In this document: positions 60,269-64,000 of the stretch, one piece after another
Position numbering within the stretch: position 1 is the stretch's first letter
Layout of the letters: each line of letters opens with the position of its first letter
DNA from: JALZAI01 sp038207565
GTDB lineage: Bacteria; Actinomycetota; Actinomycetes; Mycobacteriales; Jatrophihabitantaceae
Reading direction: 5' to 3'
DNA: 64,000 nt
Assembly (NCBI GenBank): GCA_038207565.1
Contig: JBBQZQ010000001.1
Span: forward strand, 1-64,000
Made by a program: the position numbers and the translations under genes
The notes under the pieces: model-generated
What the model was told of the DNA's origin: nothing
What the model saw: the letters and a program-made list of their open reading frames with translations, nothing else
Databases searched by the model: none

Positions 60269-62281
60269 ATGACGCTGACGTCCGACCGTCCGCAGCGCGA
60301 CGGCACGTGGCACGCGTTACCTGCCCACCCGCTCGAACCGCTGACGCCGGATGAGATTTCCCTCGCCGCGTCGCTCATCAAAACCGACGAGCGCTTTCCC
60401 GACGGCACGCGCTTTGTTTTTCTCGAGCTGGTCGAGCCGCCCAAGGACCTGATGTCGTCGTGGCAGCCCGGCGCGGCGTGGGATCGTCAAGTGGCGGCCG
60501 TGCTGCGCAATCCGCGATTGCGTGCGACCTACGAAGCCGTGGCCTCGCTCAGCAACTCGACCGTGCTGCAATGGCGCCATGTCGAGGGCGTGCAGCCACC
60601 GATGACGGCCGAGGAGTTCATGGCCTGCGAGGACGTCGTGCGCAACGACGAGCGGTGGCAGGCGGCCATGCGCAGGCGCGGGGTGTCGGACTTTTCGCTG
60701 GCCATGCTGGACCCGTGGGCGTCCGGATACACCGGTCCCGACGACGCGCCGTCCGGGCGCCGGCTCGCGCGTCCGCTCACCTTCCTCCGGTCGAAGCCTG
60801 ACGACAACGGTTATGCACGTCCGGTCGAGGGTCTGATTCCGCTTGTCGATCTCGACACCATGACGGTGATCGATGTGACCGACCACGGCGTGGTGGCGTT
60901 CCCGCCCCAGCCGGGCAACTACTACCCGGACCTGATGACCGAACCCGGCAACGTCCCAGCATTCACCGAGCAGCGCGCTGCGCTGCGCCCGATCAGTATC
61001 ACCCAGCCGGAGGGGCCGAGCTTCGAGATCGACGGGCACTTCGTCTCCTGGGCGAACTGGCGCTTCCGCATCGGGTTCAGCCCCCGCGAAGGTCTCGTGC
61101 TGCACGACATTGCCTACGTGGACAAGGGCGTGCCGCGTCCGGTGCTCAATCGGGCGTCGATGTGCGAGATGTACGTGCCCTACGGCGATCCGCGTCCGAC
61201 GCACTGGAACAAGAACGTATTCGACGAGGGGGAGTACGGGCTGGGGTGGCTTGCGAACTCGCTCGAGCTGGGTTGTGACTGCCTGGGCGAGATCCATTAC
61301 TTCGACGGCTACGTCAACGACCAGGACGGCGAACCCGTCCGCATCCCCAACGCGATCTGCATGCACGAGGAGGACGCCTCGATCGGCTGGAAACACGTGG
61401 ACTTCCGCACCGGACGCGCCGAGGTGCGCCGCAACCGCCGCCTGGTCGTGTCGCTCATCGCGACCGTGGGCAACTACGAGTACGGATTCTACTGGAACCT
61501 CTATCTCGACGGTTCGATCGAGTTCGAGGTCAAGCTGACCGGCATCCTCTCGACCGGGGCGATCACCGTCGGCGAGGACCCGGTGTTCGGCACGACGGTC
61601 GCGCCGGGTCTGTTCGCGCCGAACCACGAGCATTACTTCAGCGTGCGCCTGGACATGCGCGTGGACTCCGACCGCAACAATGTCTTCGAGATCGACTCGG
61701 TGGCCGAACCTGCCGGAGCGAGCAACCCGCACGGCAACGCGTGGCGCAGCCGCCGCCGGCAGTTGACGAGCGAAGCCGAGGCGCAGCGGCTCCCCGACCC
61801 GCTGACCGGACGTGCCTGGCTGATTGCCAGCGCCGACACTGAAACGGCGCTCGGGACGCGTCCTGCCTACAAGATCGAGCCGGGCCCGTACACTGCGCCG
61901 CTCTGGCACGACGGGTCGGAGCAGGCGGCCCGTGGCGGTTTCGCGACCAAGCAATTGTGGGCAACACCGTTCGACCCTGAGCAGCGCTACGCGGCGGGAC
62001 GCTATGTCGCGCAGAACCCTGGCCCTGACGGGCTGGTCGCCTACACCGCGGGCGACCGTTCGCTGGTCGACAGCGATCTGGTGGTCTGGTACACGATCGG
62101 CGCGCACCACGTGGTGCGTCCCGAGGACTGGCCCGTCATGCCGGTAACGAAGGTCGGCTTCCGCCTCTTGCCGTTCGGCTTCTTCGACGGCAACCCGATG
62201 CTTGACCTGCCGCGGGAGGGCGGCCACTGCGCCACCGAGGGTGGCTGCATGTGCGGTACCTGCGAGCACTGCAGGTCGTGA
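60269..62281 (+). CDS. Copper-containing primary amine oxidase
   Basis: 670 residues from ATG 60269 with AAGGAG six bases upstream; the frame from 60218 includes the leader. The TPQ-forming tyrosine is Tyr403 in VGNYEYGFYW (consensus N-Y-D/E-Y). Copper ligands are expected in the NHEHYFSVRLDM pair plus a later His. Typical blocks: SFEIDGHFVSWANWRFRIGF, HDIAYVDKGVPRPVLNRASM, CEMYVPYGDP. It oxidises primary amines (such as tyramine or phenethylamine) to aldehydes with H2O2 and NH3. The C-terminus is Cys/His-rich (HCATEGGCMCGTCEHCRS), perhaps a metal-binding tail. An SDR and a permease follow. Confidence 0.92.
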   Translation: MTLTSDRPQRDGTWHALPAHPLEPLTPDEISLAASLIKTDERFPDGTRFVFLELVEPPKDLMSSWQPGAAWDRQVAAVLRNPRLRATYEAVASLSNSTVLQWRHVEGVQPPMTAEEFMACEDVVRNDERWQAAMRRRGVSDFSLAMLDPWASGYTGPDDAPSGRRLARPLTFLRSKPDDNGYARPVEGLIPLVDLDTMTVIDVTDHGVVAFPPQPGNYYPDLMTEPGNVPAFTEQRAALRPISITQPEGPSFEIDGHFVSWANWRFRIGFSPREGLVLHDIAYVDKGVPRPVLNRASMCEMYVPYGDPRPTHWNKNVFDEGEYGLGWLANSLELGCDCLGEIHYFDGYVNDQDGEPVRIPNAICMHEEDASIGWKHVDFRTGRAEVRRNRRLVVSLIATVGNYEYGFYWNLYLDGSIEFEVKLTGILSTGAITVGEDPVFGTTVAPGLFAPNHEHYFSVRLDMRVDSDRNNVFEIDSVAEPAGASNPHGNAWRSRRRQLTSEAEAQRLPDPLTGRAWLIASADTETALGTRPAYKIEPGPYTAPLWHDGSEQAARGGFATKQLWATPFDPEQRYAAGRYVAQNPGPDGLVAYTAGDRSLVDSDLVVWYTIGAHHVVRPEDWPVMPVTKVGFRLLPFGFFDGNPMLDLPREGGHCATEGGCMCGTCEHCRS

Positions 62282-62323
62282 GGCAGTCGGTGGGGCGGCG
62301 CTCGGCACATCGGCGGTCGCCGG

Positions 62324-63103
62324 TCACGGTGTCGGCATCGCGTCCGGTGATTCGGGCAGCACCTGGCCACCGTCGATGACGATGGTCTGGCCGGTGATGT
62401 ATCCCGCTTCTTCGGTGGCCAGAAACAGGCAGGCGTTGCCGATGTCGGCCACGCTGCCGAGCCGCCGGAGGGGGATGACCGCGGTCATGCCTGCCAGGTA
62501 CTGCTCGCCCATGTCGGCGAGCCCCTCGGTCATGATGTTGCCCGGGAGGACGGCGTTGACAGTGATCTTGCGCGTGGCGAGTTCGATGGCGGCGCTGCGC
62601 ATGAAACCCAGCTGCGCGGCCTTGCTGGCGCCGTAGTGCGACCACCCCGGGAACCCGGTGATGGGTCCGGTGATCGACGACGTGACGACGACCCGTCCAC
62701 GACCGCTCGCGGCGAGCGCCGGCGTGCAGGCCTGGACCGAGAAGATCGTGCCCTTGACGTTGACCCCGAACACCAGATCGACGTCCGCCTCGGTCATCCC
62801 GTCGAGCGGCTGCTCCGGGAAGATGCCGGCGTTCGCGCAGAGCACGTCGATGCCGCCCAGCCGTTCGACGGCCGCGTCGGCAACGCGTCCACACCCGTCG
62901 ACCGTCGAGACGTCCGCTGCAAGGTACTCGACCTCTCCTCCGGCTGTGCGCAGGTGCGCTGCTGATTCGGCCAACGCCGTCTCGTCGCGCGCAGTGATCA
63001 GCACTCGGGCTCCGGCGCCGGCGAACGCGGCGGCAATTCCTTTGCCGATTCCTTTGCTGGCTCCGGTGACGACGACTGAGCAGCCCTGCAGCGAGGTGAA
63101 CAT
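62324..63103 (-). CDS. Short-chain dehydrogenase/reductase (FabG-like)
   Basis: 259 residues from ATG 63103. VVVTGASKGIGKGIA (TGxxxGxG at 13-20), CANAGIFPEQPLDGM, VVVTSSITGPITGFPGWSHY, GASKAAQLGF and GQTIVIDGGQVLPE are the complete classical SDR set with Ser-Tyr-Lys. The substrate is unknown; its place between an amine oxidase (convergent) and a permease (divergent) suggests oxidation or reduction of an amine-derived compound. Confidence 0.9.
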   Translation of the reverse strand: MFTSLQGCSVVVTGASKGIGKGIAAAFAGAGARVLITARDETALAESAAHLRTAGGEVEYLAADVSTVDGCGRVADAAVERLGGIDVLCANAGIFPEQPLDGMTEADVDLVFGVNVKGTIFSVQACTPALAASGRGRVVVTSSITGPITGFPGWSHYGASKAAQLGFMRSAAIELATRKITVNAVLPGNIMTEGLADMGEQYLAGMTAVIPLRRLGSVADIGNACLFLATEEAGYITGQTIVIDGGQVLPESPDAMPTP

Positions 63104-63286
63104 GATGGCTGTCTATCGACGCGCACGGCCGCAGTCAACCGGTGCACGAGTCGGAAACACCGAGCTAATGCATCGGTTACCCCACGTGTCTTGTGCCGGG
63201 CGCCGCGTGCTGGCAGCGTGTCCGAGATTGCCGCGGACAGCGCGACACGACGTCTCCCGGCGTCGCACAAACAGAGGAGCGCCGCC

Positions 63287-64000
63287 TTGGCCGTCGACAA
63301 CCTGCCCCCGAACGTAGCGAGCAAGACCGAGGCACCGAAGGCGGTGAGCACCGGCAAGCTCAGGGTCGGCGCGGTCGGACTCATGGGTGTGCTGTTCATG
63401 GCCGTCGCCAATGCCGCGCCGATCACCGCGATGACCGGCAACGTGCCTATTGCGGTCGCCTACGGCAACGGACTCTTCGTGCCCGCTGGATTCCTCGTCG
63501 CCACCGTCGTGCTGACCCTGTTCACGGTCGGGTACGTCTCGATGGCGCGCTACATCACCACAGCCGGCGCCTTCTACGGGTTCATCTCGCACGGGCTCGG
63601 CCAGGTGTGGGGCATGGCCTCGGGCGCACTCGCCACCATGGCCTACATCGTGTTCGAGGGTTCACTGGTCGGCATCTTCTCCTACTTCGCCGACGACGCC
63701 CTGAACCAGTGGTTCGGCTGGCACATCAACTGGCTGATCCTGGCCGCCGTCTGCATCGCCGTAATCGCTGTGTTCGGCTACTACGACATCAGCATCGCCG
63801 CGGCACTGCTCGGCGTCTTCCTCGTCGGCGAGGTGCTACTGCTCGGCGCGCTCGCACTCTCGGTGCTGGTGAAGGGCGCATCGGGCGGGTTCCACCTGTC
63901 CTCGATCAATCCGGTCAAGGCGTTCTCGTCGCTGCCGTCGGGCGGCGGCGAAGGCGTCAAGGTCGGCGGGGCGCCCCTCGCTGCAGGAAGCGCCGCCATC
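63287..64000 (+). CDS. APC-family amino-acid/amine permease, 5' part
   Basis: TTG start at 63287 with GAGGAG seven bases upstream; 238 residues before the window ends. Membrane helices of the APC superfamily are visible: VGLMGVLFMAVANAAPITAM, LFVPAGFLVATVVLTLFTVG, YVSMARYITTAGAFYGFISH, GLGQVWGMASGALATMAYIV. 'm...i..aG.fY.fis.glG' is the typical substrate-pathway segment. It would import an amino acid or amine, fitting the amine oxidase two genes upstream. The C-terminal part lies outside the window. Confidence 0.88.
   Translation, partial: MAVDNLPPNVASKTEAPKAVSTGKLRVGAVGLMGVLFMAVANAAPITAMTGNVPIAVAYGNGLFVPAGFLVATVVLTLFTVGYVSMARYITTAGAFYGFISHGLGQVWGMASGALATMAYIVFEGSLVGIFSYFADDALNQWFGWHINWLILAAVCIAVIAVFGYYDISIAAALLGVFLVGEVLLLGALALSVLVKGASGGFHLSSINPVKAFSSLPSGGGEGVKVGGAPLAAGSAAI

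Noticed and set aside
60317..62308. 663-codon open frame antisense to the amine oxidase
   Set aside because: Shadow frame with repetitive Arg/Val/Asp composition.

Overview
The window is high-GC, codon-biased DNA from an actinobacterium. Supporting signs are F420/LLM enzymes, a wax-ester-synthase relic, a DrrAB exporter, GH15 trehalase, dodecin, several TetR regulators, frequent GTG/TTG starts and several apparently leaderless genes with TAnnnT boxes about 6-7 nt before the start codon. I cannot name the genus. All identifications rest on family motifs recognised by eye; no search was run.

Layout. 1-1.4 kb is a graveyard: a frameshifted IS1380-type transposase, a 5'-truncated LLM monooxygenase and a broken LysR gene that sits divergently beside an intact 2,2-dialkylglycine decarboxylase gene (dgdA). 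3.3-4.0 kb is a VapBC module with a clear operator. 4.25-7.8 kb looks like a decayed integrated element: a tmRNA 3'-end fragment (probable attachment site) with a terminator hairpin, a broken DUF2399/TIGR02679 gene (family of the JetD part of Wadjet-type defence cassettes), a helicase fragment with two small coupled genes, and a transposase tail. 8.1-11.2 kb is a DrrAB-type exporter with a divergent TetR. 12.3-13.0 kb is a second VapBC, followed by about 1 kb of gene-free DNA carrying repeated GTCGGCATAA-type palindromes.

16.1-23.9 kb is the most notable intact locus: four same-strand genes, with an 8-bp overlap between the first two. They encode a membrane-anchored accessory protein, a 1590-residue membrane-anchored multicopper oxidase with three cupredoxin-pair repeats and permuted copper motifs (MnxG-like), a small YtkA-like secreted protein, and a CopC-CopD fusion. 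Next to it is a dead propeller/IPT surface-protein gene whose end has been fused to a histidine-kinase ATPase fragment.

24.2-33.4 kb is mostly housekeeping or stress-type: HrpB helicase, an orphan sugar-type ABC ATPase with unusual motifs, SixA phosphatase, dodecin, GH15 trehalase and a cation/proton antiporter. 33.5-41.3 kb holds TetR-controlled redox genes (SDR relic, NAD-dependent epimerase-like protein, aldo-keto reductase plus LLM oxidoreductase) with readable palindromic operators. 41.4-42.8 kb is a second graveyard. 43-52 kb holds GNAT, AraC, VOC, squalene-cyclase-fold, hydrolase, SDR, CoA-transferase, flippase-like and patatin genes. 52.4-64 kb holds a secreted BNR propeller protein, an 1843-residue single-chain biotin-dependent acyl-CoA carboxylase, a copper amine oxidase, an SDR and the start of an amino-acid/amine permease. 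The last three suggest uptake and oxidation of a primary amine.

Broken genes are clustered and mostly have whole segments missing, while very long genes (4.8 and 5.5 kb) are intact. That argues for real decay rather than general sequencing error.
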